Positions 42,190 to 52,764 of a DNA stretch of 64,000 nt are shown piece by piece. The position numbers were made by a program, and so were the translations under genes. Where the stretch lies: contig OZ010590.1 in assembly GCA_963932145.1 (NCBI GenBank), forward strand, positions 56,344,074 through 56,408,073. The letters run 5' to 3'. Within the stretch, counting starts at the first letter, position 1, and every line of letters starts with the position of its first letter. A model generated the notes under the pieces. The model had not been told where the DNA came from and ran no database searches. It was given only the letters and a program-made list of their open reading frames with translations. Source of the stretch: Acanthosepion lycidas. Its lineage: Eukaryota; Mollusca; Cephalopoda; Sepiida; Sepiidae.

Positions 42190-42976
42190 ATTATAACATA
42201 AATGTGTTATAACATCACTACAAAAATAGACATTTTGTTTCAACAATGATTAAGGAGCTGTCTGGTTTTGAAAATGACCTGCTGGTAATCGTAAAAGAAT
42301 TAAACTTCCATAAGTATAAAAACTCTTTTCAAAAAAATCTTGAAGATATTGTCAAGGATATACAGTGTAACCCGAATATAAGAGAAACCTGGATATAAGA
42401 GATATTTTCTCTGGTCCCAAATTAGAGCCTGTGTTAATGTATATATAATAGACCAAACCCGGATATAAGAGACTTTTCTCCGGTCCCAACAACTCTCTTA
42501 TATCCGGGTTACACTGTAAATAAAGTCGGTGATGTTTATGTCAAATCCAATAAAACAGCTATAACTTTTATAAGTTATCTCCTAAGGATTATGACACTTT
42601 AGTTAAAAAATAGTTTGACCATAAGCTACAAGAAAATTGGCACAACTACTTTGAACCTGATGGGGTATTAACTGTATTAGCAAATCCACTACTGAAAAAC
42701 TACGTATAAGTGATTCTGTCAGTAAATTGCAAGCTAAGGAAGCTTATATTTTATTAAAGGCTCAGAAACCTGATTTCAGAACCAAGCCATCAACATGTCT
42801 TATTAATCTTACCAAACCTGAGATTGGTAGAATCAGTAAAACCATTTTGGAGAAAACCAACCAATCCATTAAAAGCACCCTTGGACTCTTACGATGGGTT
42901 AATACCACAATAAGATACCAGAAGTGTTGAAACAAAACGGCTATTTTTGTAGTGATGTTATAACATGTTATAATTT

Positions 42977-42985
<9 letters not shown>
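42190..42985 (+). mobile_element. PLE RT fragment with inverted ends
   Basis: Frames read LKELSGFENDLLVIVKELNF, HKYKNSFQKNLEDI, GDVYVKSNKTA, then QAKEAYILLKAQKPDFRTKP, CLINLTKPEIGRISKTILEK and LGLLRWVNTT. LKDHKxxF..NPxCRLINPxKxEIGxxSKxIL is the PLE RT fingers block. Ends 42190-42247 and 42923-42985 are inverted copies of about 55 bp (TTATAACATCACTACAAAAA). It ends in (TA)n. The palm with the catalytic residues is absent. Confidence 0.75.
42363..42516. mobile_element. pogo/Tigger-type MITE nested in the PLE
   Basis: 154 bp beginning CAGTGTAACCCGAATATAAG and ending with the complement of CAGTGTAACCCGGATATAAG, flanked by TA at 42361-42362 and 42517-42518. Internal GGATATAAGAGA units repeat. PLE coding similarity stops before it (NLEDIVKDI) and resumes after it (VGDVYVKS), so it inserted into the PLE. 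No coding. Confidence 0.85.

Positions 42986-43027
<42 letters not shown>
42980..43027. repeat. (TA)n microsatellite
   Basis: About 23 units at the 3' end of the PLE fragment. Confidence 0.96.
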
Positions 43028-43031
<4 letters not shown>

Positions 43032-43199
43032 TGCAGCAATTGTTCTTTTAAACAAGTTTTATAGAAAAGGTTAGGCATTCAATGTACATTAAATTTATTC
43101 ATCATCAATATATATTATACATATAGACCTTGTCAGTAGAATTAAAAAAAAAACACATTTAGATAAATTCTTGCAGTTTAAATATACACTATATCTATA

Positions 43200-43380
43200 T
43201 GATAAAATATAGTTTTAAGGTATGCTATAGGGCATACGAAAATATAAGCAGTTTTGAGACAGATTTCAATACCAAATAGAAAATGTCTGCTTGAGGCCTG
43301 AGGATTGTGATCAAGCATGAAACAGTCTGTTTCTGTTCAGTGTTGAACTTTGTGTTCACTTATATATGTAAAAATTAATG
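43200..43380 (+). repeat. dispersed family R unit
   Basis: Contains TTTTAAGGTATGCTATA and, at 43297-43323, CCTGAGGATTGTGATCAAGC then ATGAAAC, followed by AGTCTGTTTCTGTTCAGTGT and TTGTGTTCACTTATA. Same unit as at 22.0 and 30.9 kb. Confidence 0.6.
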
Positions 43381-43501
43381 TATTCATTTTTTAATGTATT
43401 TATTCACGTTTTATTATAGATACTAATAGATACTAAATAATAGCTGACTTATTTTTATTTTAAACAGTGTGTTTTATGTCTATCACCCTATATGTATTCA
43501 A

Positions 43502-43504
<3 letters not shown>

Positions 43505-43551
<47 letters not shown>
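43505..43551. repeat. (TA)n microsatellite
   Basis: About 23 TA units, abutting the PLE endonuclease fragment. Confidence 0.96.
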
Positions 43552-43553
<2 letters not shown>

Positions 43554-43559
43554 CAAAAG

Positions 43560-44130
43560 TCACTAGGAAATACTACATCTCAAACCAGACCTAAAAACTT
43601 TGTTTGAGGAACCCGGCCTTCTAGCATATCGTAGACCTAAGAACCTTAAGGAAATTATAGGTAGTAACCAAATTTCAGGTGATAAGATAACTCATAATAG
43701 ACCAAAAATAAAAACAACAGGATTTTCCCAACTACATAACAACAAAAGGAGCCTATGTTGTAACCACATTAGACATACCAATTCATTCACTAGCTCAGCC
43801 ACACAATCTACCACAGCTCTAACTTTTGAAGTCATAATGTACCTGTTAGAATGCACACTATACCAGAAACAATATGTAGGAAAATCTGAATGGCCCTTTC
43901 ACTACAGAATTAATAATTATTAGAATCAGATCAAGTCAGTTCCCAACAAAAGATTATTACCTGTAGAACAACATTTCCGCCTAGGAAAGCATGATTTTAA
44001 AAGCCATGCAAAATTCACTATAATTGAAAAAATAGAAATAGACAGAAAAGATGACATTAGAAAAATACTAGAGGAACATGAAGACAAATGGATTTTGCAC
44101 CTCAAAACACTTTGACCAAAATTAATGATA
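43560..44130 (+). mobile_element. PLE GIY-YIG endonuclease fragment
   Basis: Reads RRPKNLKEIIGSNQISGDKI, VIMYLLECTLYQKQYVGKSE (GIY-YIG motif, Y..YVGKSE), WPFHYRINN, VEQHFRLGKHDFKSHAKFTI and EKIEIDRKDDIRKILEEHED then KWILHLKTL. This is an almost complete nuclease domain plus the linker before it. The RT is missing upstream. Fewer disruptions than other PLE pieces here. A hammerhead-like motif follows at 44227. Confidence 0.8.
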
Positions 44131-44226
44131 AAAAAACAAATGAAAACTGCAGATAAATTTCATTTTCTTCAAAAACAGTCATCCACTCCTGTAGTTCACT
44201 GCTACTAACAAGCAGGGATTTTTTTT

Positions 44227-44260
44227 CCTGATGATGAACATACTGGCCGAAACTAGTCAA
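44227..44260 (+). ncRNA. hammerhead-like motif downstream of a PLE nuclease
   Basis: CTGATGA, then TGAACATACTGGC, CGAAAC, TAGTC. Both core boxes are present. ACTAGT could form a 2 bp stem III with GUC as the cleavage triplet. Stem II is decayed. Its position in the 3' region of a GIY-YIG fragment fits a PLE hammerhead. Confidence 0.5.
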
Positions 44261-44534
44261 ACAACCTAATTGAAATAATAAAACAAAAAATATTGATATA
44301 CAACCCAGTGTGTCTAAAAATTTTAATTTTTTAATATTTTTTATTGTTCGAAACATATATAACATCAATCAGTGACAATTTTTATATTGGTTTTAATCAT
44401 ATATATATATATATATATAGGTCTTGGGCAAAAGGTTTCTAAAATGTTTAATAAAAAGAAAAGTTTTCTATTATTTGGTAGTATCTAGTTTTGTTTTAAA
44501 AATAGTGCTCTGAACTTGACACCCTTCATATAGG

Positions 44535-44600
44535 AAGCGTGTTTAGTCATATATATGTGTGTGTGTGTACGTGTCTAAACACACTTCCTAAAATCTGGTC
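44535..44600. repeat. imperfect hairpin around (TG)n
   Basis: TAGGAAGCGTGTTTAG at 44532-44547 pairs with CTAAACACACTTCCTA at 44575-44590, one mismatch. Confidence 0.8.
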
Positions 44601-44604
44601 AAAT

Positions 44605-45035
44605 GCCCAAACATCAGAATTTGTTAATCTCTTCTTGGTTGGGCTAAGAACTTTTCAACACTCTCTTATATATCTTATATACAAACGCCCAAGCAGAATC
44701 TTTAATGGACTGCTTCATGGCTAACTAATGCAATTGAATGAATTCCAACTGGTGACAGAGGTCTATATTTGAATCCAGATAAAAGGCGGTAATTTGTATA
44801 CAGGTTTTCAAGACAAGCTTTTCTCACTTGGATTATTTTTGTGCTGCACAATTTTCCTACGTTGCTTGGAAGACCATTTTCTTAATCAGAGAAAAATTTG
44901 AACTTCATTTTAATTTCAGCTTCAAAAAGTAAAATAACCATTTATTTATTTAATAAAATATTGTAAAAAAACATTGACTGTTTTGGTATTTTAAAAAATT
45001 TATTTGTTTTGGTTGTCAATTCTTCTCCTTTTAAG
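44605..45035. other. unassigned, with a dispersed repeat fragment
   Basis: CTTCTTGGTTGGGCTAAGAA (44631-44651) is the block also seen at 18.4 and 22.6 kb. The rest is unrecognised. Confidence 0.4.
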
Positions 45036-45039
45036 TGCT

Positions 45040-45440
45040 ATTCACCATTAGAACATGGGATATAATGGCTCTCCACAACTTCCTCTCCTTTGTAGCTCTA
45101 AGTATGTTCGTCTCCTTGCTATTCCTCCTAGTCCCTGTCCCCAGCTATAGATTAAGTAGTAGGCCGTGTATCTTGAAAATTCATTGTTATTCTCAAAAAA
45201 CTGTTAATGCAATATTCCCTTTCAAAAAAGAAATATTCTTACAATCCAAAATTCTGTTTTTGGCTTTAAATAACCAACAAATGGTTGATAAGCCTAAAAA
45301 GAAAAACAAATTAATCCTTGTACCTGTTTTGCCATCTATTTCCACAAACAGGTTTTTTTTTTTCTCTTTGATTCTCCTGTCTTTATTTTATCCTGTGAGT
45401 TTCAAATTTTCCAAACCAAACATTTTACATTGATTGGACA
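45040..45440 (-). mobile_element. LINE ORF2 C-terminal fragments
   Basis: Two pieces (about 45045-45170 and 45325-45440) match the minus-strand LINE tails at 13.3 and 59.2 kb (GGCTCTCCACAACTTCCTCT, CTGTGAGTTTCAAATTTTCC) with unrelated sequence between them. Confidence 0.5.
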
Positions 45441-45839
45441 ATTAGTATTATTGCTAGTCAAGATTCATAAAATGTTTTTCTTAAAACAATTTTTCAATAA
45501 ATTAAACTTCTGAAGTCCAGTAGATGTTATAGCTCTTTCTAATCTCATAGGAGTTTCCTTGCTTTTATTTTTAGTCATGTGGAAAGTTAGCAGATTGATT
45601 ATATGTTTTCTTGTTATATGTTCCACCAATTTTTATTGTTGCTGCTTTTGAAAGTTTTCAAGTGATGTGGTTTTTGTTATTTGTCAAAACTCTATAGGGT
45701 CTGATGAACTATCAGCTTCTTTAGAATTTCAAGAATTTGAAACTATTTTAAGCATTGATCTGAGAAAACTGTTTAGATTAAAAATCAGTGGATTAATTTT
45801 ATTTTTTCACTTCAAATACCTCAACATCAGTTAGAATGG

Positions 45840-46000
45840 ATCTTGCAATTCTTGTCCTACTCCCGACACCCAGATCTAGATTTGGTGCCTCTTGATTTTC
45901 ATCTGTTCAAGCTAATGAATGATGAAATATGAAGGCAACATTTTACTGAAAAATGTAGTTGGGAAAGTGGCCATGTGTAATGTATGCCCTTGTTATTGTA
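45840..46000 (+). pseudogene. mariner transposase C-terminal relic
   Basis: Frame SYSRHPDLDLVPLDFHLFKL then MNDEI and RQHFTE corresponds to the PPYSPDLAPxDFHLFxxL...LxGQxFxxD block of mariner transposases, with the third acidic residue (PLDFHLF) kept. The remainder is unrecognised. Confidence 0.6.
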
Positions 46001-46004
46001 CAAA

Positions 46005-46580
46005 CCAATCTGGCAATATACACAGCTTTTGTTGTTATCAACTACCAAGGAAATTGAACATAGAATAGACTGTGTTCAGGATAGTTTTGCACAATACTGC
46101 AAGTTACTACAAAACCAAAACATTAGCTTAAAACTCGAGTTCTTTCTTTCAGTAGCCTCATCAGACTTTCATCTGGATGCTTTGCATGGCACCAAACTCA
46201 TTCAGAAATGTCTAAATCTGAGATTCTCACCCTCAATACCCAAATATTGTCACAGCTTACATACCTACATGAATATATGTTTATGGAAGTACTAATGGTA
46301 CAGTGTTAGTATTTGAATAAATGAATAAGTATTAAACTTTTTTCAAATAATTCTTTTCACAATTCTTGATAGATTTTTGGATTTCAATACAAAAGGAATA
46401 TCCCACATTAACTAAAAAGGCTTTGCAATTTTCTCCTTCTTATTTATGTGATGTGAGGCTTCTCAACCCCAAATAACATCATAAATAAGAGTGAGAAAGT
46501 CTATGCTCAACTGAAGAAGAAATGAACAAGAGTAAAGCAAAAGTAACTAAATAAAATACTCAATACACTAAGTAGAGCAA
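46005..46580. other. unassigned sequence
   Basis: GCATGGCACCAAACTCATTCAG at about 46184 recurs at 54.28 kb (GCATGGCATCGAAACTCGTT), so part of this is an unnamed repeat. Small hairpin TTATTTATGTGATGT/ACATCATAAATAAG near 46440-46490. Confidence 0.4.
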
Positions 46581-46584
46581 ATCT

Positions 46585-46671
46585 AACTATGAACCTAAAG
46601 AGCCAGGCAAACCTACCTAGGTTTCACCTACATGGTTCGTTAGGATACACTCGCTCTTTAGGTTCATAGTT
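46585..46671. repeat. hairpin with 19 bp arms
   Basis: TAACTATGAACCTAAAGAG at one end and its complement at the other, followed by (TA)n. Confidence 0.85.
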
Positions 46672-46699
46672 ATATATATATATATATATAACAAAAACA

Positions 46700-47840
46700 A
46701 ACCATAATATACAAAAAAAATAAAATGTAATTTATATTAAAAATTAATCTGGATCAACATATTTAAGCAGATATTTATTTTTATGCCTACATGTAACCAT
46801 CAATTCATTTCTCTTGTATAATAAGCTGGGGTTATTTAAGTGTTTTAAGATAAGCAATTTTTCAACAAGATATAAGTTACATTTATTTCCTTTCCCATCA
46901 TAAGATATGCATATATACGATATCATAAGATATCCATATATATATATATATATAGGTTTAAGGATATGAAATAACTAAATATGAGCAACCATATACAACA
47001 CATGCTAGATTGTATGCATACATAAGCAAATAAATAATTACAAAATTTTGCCAATAGGTGTAAACATAATAGCGTTTGATGTGGTTAGACAGAGCCACAA
47101 AATATATACTAATAAATATACATATATCTACACTTGGTGTGTGATTTTAGTTTTGTTGTGACCGATGAGAATGGGTAACCAACAAAACTTAAGTTGCAAA
47201 CCATATATATATATATATATATATATATTTGTAAATATTATATTTTGGGGATATTATTAAAAACATGATAGGCTTATGTGTAAGTGAAAGTAAAACATAA
47301 AATTTCATTTACTCTATAAGATATTGTGCACTGATAAACTGCATTTGATTTCCAAAAATATGAGATGCTTCCAAGTAATGTCCAGAAGACTACTGACACT
47401 TTGTAGTATCTTTACCTTGAGATTATGAAAAGTTATATTTGCTATCTAAGAAAGGTAAGAAATCCCAGTAAGATGATTGGTTTAGTATGAAGTTGTTTTT
47501 GGCCAATTTCCTTTGCTTCCTTCTACCAGGATTGGACGACCATCAGCTGAATTTAATTCTGAATAATAAGTCATTAATGTAATGGTTGAATGAAAAAAGA
47601 AATTAATTTAATGACTTCTTGTTGAATTTTCCTTGAATAGGGCTTAAGTCTAGAGGAATTTTGTCTATTCAATTAATTCACTTGTTTCAGCATGCAGGGC
47701 AAGACAAAGAGCCAGAGGCAAAAGAATTATGGGACACAATAGCAAAAGAATGAAGAGAGGATTAGGGAAGGGTCAGCATTGAACAAATAACTCATCAGCT
47801 CTAAAATATATATGGGGAAAATGAAAGAGATATTTTTGTA
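46700..47840. other. unassigned AT-rich sequence
   Basis: About 1.1 kb with small (TA)n runs (46935-46955, 47204-47229) and no recognised element. Confidence 0.45.
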
Positions 47841-47843
47841 GAT

Positions 47844-47881
<38 letters not shown>

Positions 47882-48023
47882 TTTATATATGCATACAGAG
47901 ATATGGACAGACCCATTTGTATGGAGGCATGTATGTTTATTTTCAGACACACATGTATTTACACATACACCTGCCCATGTATGATATATAAAATTATACA
48001 GAATTCTATATCGTTATACATAT

Positions 48024-48333
48024 ATATCTTTGCAGATGATGACACTCTATTAGCACACAGTCAAGAAGACATTCAAACTATCCTTGATAAATTCTCTGAA
48101 ACAGTGAAAGCATTTGGACTCACTATCAACATTCAGCTAATGTATCAGCCAATACCAAGCAATCAATCTCTCACAAATCTTTCCATATTCCTTGATGGTA
48201 TGGCATTAAAAACTGTTGAGGTTTTCACATATCATGGATCACCATTCTCTGATGGAAAAATGGACAAAGAAATCCAATCTAGATTAACTAAAGCCAGCAC
48301 AGCATTTGGTAATCTTAAACATAGGTTATGCTA
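48024..48333 (+). mobile_element. APE-type LINE RT fragment (plus strand)
   Basis: Reads IFADDDTLLAHSQEDIQTIL, DKFSETVKAFGLTINI, YQPIPSNQSLTNLSIFLDG and EIQSRLTKASTAFGNLKHRL. FADD is the RT catalytic motif C. The A.FG.L..R. block is the thumb. It is open over the whole length, starts abruptly at FADD and ends abruptly at 48333 against an oppositely oriented relative. Confidence 0.8.
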
Positions 48334-50360
48334 AGTGTAAGACTAAATGCTTTACATGCAGCAGAGAAACAATTTATTAGATGTTGGGCCTCTTCAAAGG
48401 AGTTCGCAACAAGAGCAGCATCGTCAGCAAATAAATCACAGATAGTTTGTGTATGAAGGTGGGTCTTGGCTTTGAAGTGCTGATGATTGTAGAGTCCACC
48501 AGTTGTTCAAAACTGAAACTTGACACCGCATTCGGTGTCTGCAAAGGCATATTTCAGCATCACCAAGAAGAAAAGGGCAAAAGGACAGGGGCTATGACAG
48601 ACCCTTGCTTGGTGCCATTTGAAAGGATTCTGACATCATACCATCAGACATGATATTAGTTTTCATTCCTTCATGAAAGGAGATGATCACCTTTAGCATG
48701 TTTTCTGGGATGCCAAGCTTCCTCAAGACTTGCCAAAGAGCCTCCCAATTCACAGTGTCAAAAGCCTTCATCAAGTCCACAAACACCATGTATAACTCCT
48801 GGTTTTCCTCATGAACCTTCTCTGCAACTTGACAAAGGGAAAACACCATGTCAATGGTGCAACGACCCGGCTGAAAATCACACTGTGATTCAGAATAGAT
48901 GTCATCAACAAGATGTATAATGATTCTGTTTAGAATCAGTCTAGCTAGGATTTTGCCTGCAATTAAAAGGAGTGATATCCCCTGATGATTATCACAGACA
49001 CACCTGGAACCCTTGTTTTTGTAGAAGTGTTTGATAGAGGCATCTTTATAATCCTGTGGGATACAGCCTGCCTTCCACATCTCCATGAAAAGGAGATGCA
49101 ACTTTTCTACCAACTTTTGGCCACCATGCTTATACACTTCAGGTGGAATAGGATCCTGAGGAGTGGGTGATTTTCCAGATGAAATCTGCTTGATGGAGTC
49201 ACTTACCTCTTGATAAGTAGGTTCAAAAGATAACTCCGGAATTTCTGAATTTTGTACAATTGATGTAGCTGAAGTGGTGTTTGGCACAGTTTTTTGAAAT
49301 GCTCTTTAAAGTGATCCAAAATGTCTGATTTATCCATCAAGAGAGTTTCACCATCTGCTGTGGAGATTGGAGCAACACCACTTTTCTGAGGACTGAAAAC
49401 ACTCTTGAGGCCATCATAGAAAGCCTTTACATCCTTCTATCTGAAGCTTCTTGGAGTTCAGTTGCCTTTTCAGACCATCAATGCTCTTTCATGGCTCTGA
49501 GAGCTCGTTGAACCTGACTTTGATACGCGATCTTCATATCGGACGATTTCTTGTCCTCAATCCATGCTTTATGAGAAGAGTGCATTTGATCCATAAGCTG
49601 CTGAACCTCTGTATTATTGTTATCAAACCAGTCTTGATGTTTACGATGTGGTAGGCCGAGAACCTCCAAGGATGCAGAATGTGTTGCCTCCCGCAGAGCC
49701 TTCCATGATGATTCAATATCATTGGTAATGTTTACAGAATCAAGTGCAACATCAAGTTTGTCAGAGAGCTCAATTTCTGTTTCAGTCAATTTAAGAGGCA
49801 GTACATTAATGCGTTTGGGTATTGTAGGTTTTATAATCCTTCACTTTTGCAGTTGCAGTGTAGACTTACTCCAAAGTAGAGTGTGATCTGACAGCATGTT
49901 GTGTGAAATGAACACGTTATCTTAAAATCTTTTATGTCCCTTCTTTTGGTGATGACATAGTCGATCAGATGCCAGTCTTTTGAACAAGGATGAATCCACA
50001 TAGTCTTGCGACAGCTGAGTTGCTGGTAGAAGGTATTAGTAATACCAAGGTCAGATTCCTTGCAGATAGTGAGAAGGCATAATTCATTCAAATTCACATG
50101 ACGAATACCATGGCAATCTAAAATGTCTTTTCAAGAATGATAGTCATTGCCAACACAAGCATTGAAGTCACCTGTAAGGATTAATTTATTCTTATGTTAG
50201 ACTTTGGAGATGACATCTCAAAGGAGATTGTAAAAACCATCTTTTTCTTGCTCTGAACTAACTAAGGTTGGAGCATAGAAGCTAATCATCGTCACACGAT
50301 TGTTGCACTTGTTGATGTTTATTGACAAAGAAAAAATAGTCCCATGATTCAGTCTGCAAA
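48334..50360 (-). mobile_element. APE-type LINE: endonuclease plus RT (minus strand)
   Basis: On the minus strand from 50360: ISFYAPTLVSSEQEKDGFYN, LILTGDFNACVGND (APE endonuclease), WHLIDYVITKRRDIKD, HRKHQDWFDNNNTEVQQLMD (linker), QISSGKSPTPQDPIPPEVYK, CDNHQGISLLLIAGKILARL, YMVFVDLMKAFDTVNWEALW (RT motif A) and DLFADDAALVANSFEEAQHL (motif C), ending SAACKAFSLTLSI at 48334. The C-terminal third and the 5' start are missing. The RT is open for 231 codons (48592-49287), with other parts shifted. A relative of the plus copy at 48024. Confidence 0.88.
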
Positions 50361-50364
50361 ATAT

Positions 50365-50565
50365 ATATATTTTGTCAAAAATATGTTGACTTCAAGAAAT
50401 TAAATATATTCTTTATGAAATAATTTTCTTTAATGGTTTTTTCATATAACATTAAAATTACGAAGCACATGAATCTAGTACCCAAACGTTTGCACTATTT
50501 TGCATTGTGCAGTGATATAGTTGGTAGCTCAATTTATAATTTATAATTTTAATTGTCGCAAACCC
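50365..50565. other. sequence between LINE and pogo element
   Basis: AT-rich, probably 5' untranslated region of the following transposon. Confidence 0.35.
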
Positions 50566-50569
50566 TAAT

Positions 50570-52310
50570 ATGAGTAAAAGAAAGAATTATGAAGCAGATT
50601 TTAAATTAAAAGTACTAAATTATGAAGAAGGACATGGGAATCGATCAGCAGAAATGCAGTTTGGAATTTCAGAAAAGGTTTTCAGAGGATGGAGAAATCA
50701 GAAAGATCAGCTTAAAGAAATGCTGAAATGTAAAAGAGCAGCAAGTTATTCAGTATCTCCATATCAAAATATGGAAAAAGAATTGTATGATTGGGTTGTG
50801 GACATAAGAAATAACGGCCTTATTGTAACAAGACTTTCAATAAGAACCAGAGCCCTTCAGCTGACCCCAAGATACAATCTTGCTCAATTTAGATTCTCAG
50901 CAGTGTGATGTACAAGGTTTATGAAGAGATGGGGCTTGACACTTTGGCAGAAAACACACATTGCTCAAAAACTGCCAAAAGAAGTGGAGGAAAAAAAAAC
51001 TTTGTAAAGTTTGTTCCGAAGGAATGTAAGATGTTTGAATTTTCCCTGAGGATTAATGGAAATATGGGTGAGAATCCCATGTATTTTGACGTACCGGGAA
51101 ACACGACTATAGGCATAGTGACAAAACAATTACTGCAAAAAAAGCAACAGGTCACAAGAAGCAACATTTCATGCCTGTTTAGCTGACGGAACAAAGCTTT
51201 GTCCAATGGTAATCTTCAAATGAAAGACTATACCAAAGGAGTTCTTTCCACTAGGGATTATTATAAAAGTCCATCCTAAGGGATGGATGGACAAAAACCT
51301 GACAAAAATTTGGTTAGATGAAAAGTGTGGATGAGAAGACTTGGAGCGTTGCTTAAACCCCAAAGTATTTTAGTAGAGGACATGTTTAGGTCATATTGCT
51401 ATGAATGCATCAAGGCTAGTTCGAAGGAATACTGAACAAAGCAAGCAGTCTGTTATGAACACGCGTGTAGATGCAGTCTCATAAGTACCAAATGAAATGC
51501 CTTGAATGAGTTTTGATTCACGGTCCATGAATGAATATATGTGTGTGTGTGTGTGTGTGGCACATGGAGAAACGAGTGATGCAATACAGAAAAGAGTAAT
51601 TTGCTACTCACGATTTGCTTGAAATCACCATTTATTCACGGGAAAACATTACAACATATATTAGGGTATGTACAAATCACGGTCCCAAGTTACTGGGTTG
51701 TGTGTCACAACGGTTGGGACAGGAGAATATAAATCGTCCTAATTGTCTAGTAGCCATGTTCCAATCGGCTCCCTTTTTTTGCGCGTCCCGCCTCTCAAAG
51801 TTGCGTTGATCACGTGACTCACATGGTTTTGACAGGGGCAAAAGGGAGGTACTCCCTTTGAAACAGGAAAGAGTTATTTCCCTTGGAATGTATTTTTTTT
51901 TTATCCGTCCTCACAAAGTCATTCCTGGTGGTTGTACTTTTTGTTTTGCAGCCACTTGATGTGTCAATAAATAAACATTTCAAGACATATATTTGCAAAA
52001 TGTGGACATCTTGGATATGATATCTGGTGAGAAAGAGTTTACAAAAGGTTGTTCATTGAAAAGATCTGGATTAAGCTTAGTTGTTGAATGAGTAAAAAGC
52101 ATTGTCAGTATATATGATAGATAAATTGCTTCTATATGGAGAAAAACCACAGATTTAGTGTTTATGGGTATCATTTCCGATTTCTCAGAAATCGTGATAA
52201 CAAGTTAGTGTTGTTTTGCATTTATGTTGAGCGGATAGGTCGCACTTCTAATATTTTGTGAAAATTTTGCTAAAAAAATAGGTGCGACTTATCCATGAAT
52301 ATATATGGTA
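50570..52310 (+). pseudogene. pogo/Tigger-type transposase relic
   Basis: Begins MSKRKNYEADFKLKVLNYEE, SAEMQFGISEKVFRGWRNQK (pogo/CENP-B HTH), YDWVVDIRNNGLIVTRLSIR (second HTH), then NGNMGENPMYFDVPGNTTI (first acidic block, with the expected Asp of NADETPVYFD read as GENP), DGTKLCPMVIFK, KVHPKGWMDKNLTKIWLDEK and, after a break at about 51540-51895, VIPGGCT and LQPLDVSINKHFKTYI. The latter is the PGGxTSxLQPLDVxxNKPFK block of the pogo DDE domain. Two long frames (50570-50908, 50905-51186) and several stops. Confidence 0.85.
51540..51895. mobile_element. unclassified insertion in the pogo element
   Basis: The pogo coding order breaks after 51530 and resumes near 51915. The intervening block starts with (TG)n, is relatively GC-rich and has no coding similarity to the family. 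Its composition resembles the solo LTRs in this window, but I cannot define ends or a target duplication. Confidence 0.4.
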
Positions 52311-52355
52311 CGTACTTCAATCTACCTTTCCACAAGGCCACATTTAAATGGTTGT

Positions 52356-52625
52356 AATTTATTCAATCAGACATGCCTAAAAGAGAAAAGAGCATTTGTT
52401 GCCTAAATACGCAAATTTTAAATTATACAATCCATCAGCCCACCAGAACATCACCTGGCAATTTAAACACGGCCTTGTGAAAAAGCAGATTGTAGACTCG
52501 TCTTTTTCTTACCTATCATCCCTAGCAACTGAACAGTCTATATCTTACGCCTACGTATGGAAAACTTCAATCAATAAACACCGTACTAGGCGAATCAACC
52601 AATCTCATTGGTTAATAACACGATA
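52356..52625 (+). mobile_element. PLE N-terminal coding fragment
   Basis: The frame reads LLPKYANFKLYNPSAHQN, HGLVKKQIVDSSFSYLSSL after TGTAATTTATTCAATCAGAC (CNLFNQT in another frame). It matches the PLE N-terminal block at 4706-4890, extending further into the protein. The 22 bp string is repeated at 53410 because a second copy starts there. Confidence 0.55.
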
Positions 52626-52760
52626 ATCTAAAAGTTCACGTGCAATAGCGAAATTGCGCCAAAACTCCGTGAGCCGATTTTGGACTTTTCAGAACTTATA
52701 AAAGAAAACGTCGACTGACCCAAGCAGTCAGTAACGAACTCCCACAGAGAAATTGTCAAC
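52600..52760 (+). promoter_or_regulatory. promoter-like block: CCAAT palindrome, TATA box, initiator-like site
   Basis: AACCAATCTCATTGGTTAA (inverted CCAAT pair) at about 52597-52615, then CpG-containing GCAATAGCGAAATTGC, a TATA box TTATAAAAG at about 52697, and AGTCAGT about 30 nt further. It is locally less AT-rich. No downstream gene is recognised, so it may be the promoter of a retroelement or a relic. Confidence 0.4.
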
Positions 52761-52764
52761 ATAC

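Noticed and set aside
48024-50360. Single LINE with 5' inversion by twin priming
   Set aside because: The inverted piece lies on the wrong side, and the overlapping FADD regions are too different to come from one element.
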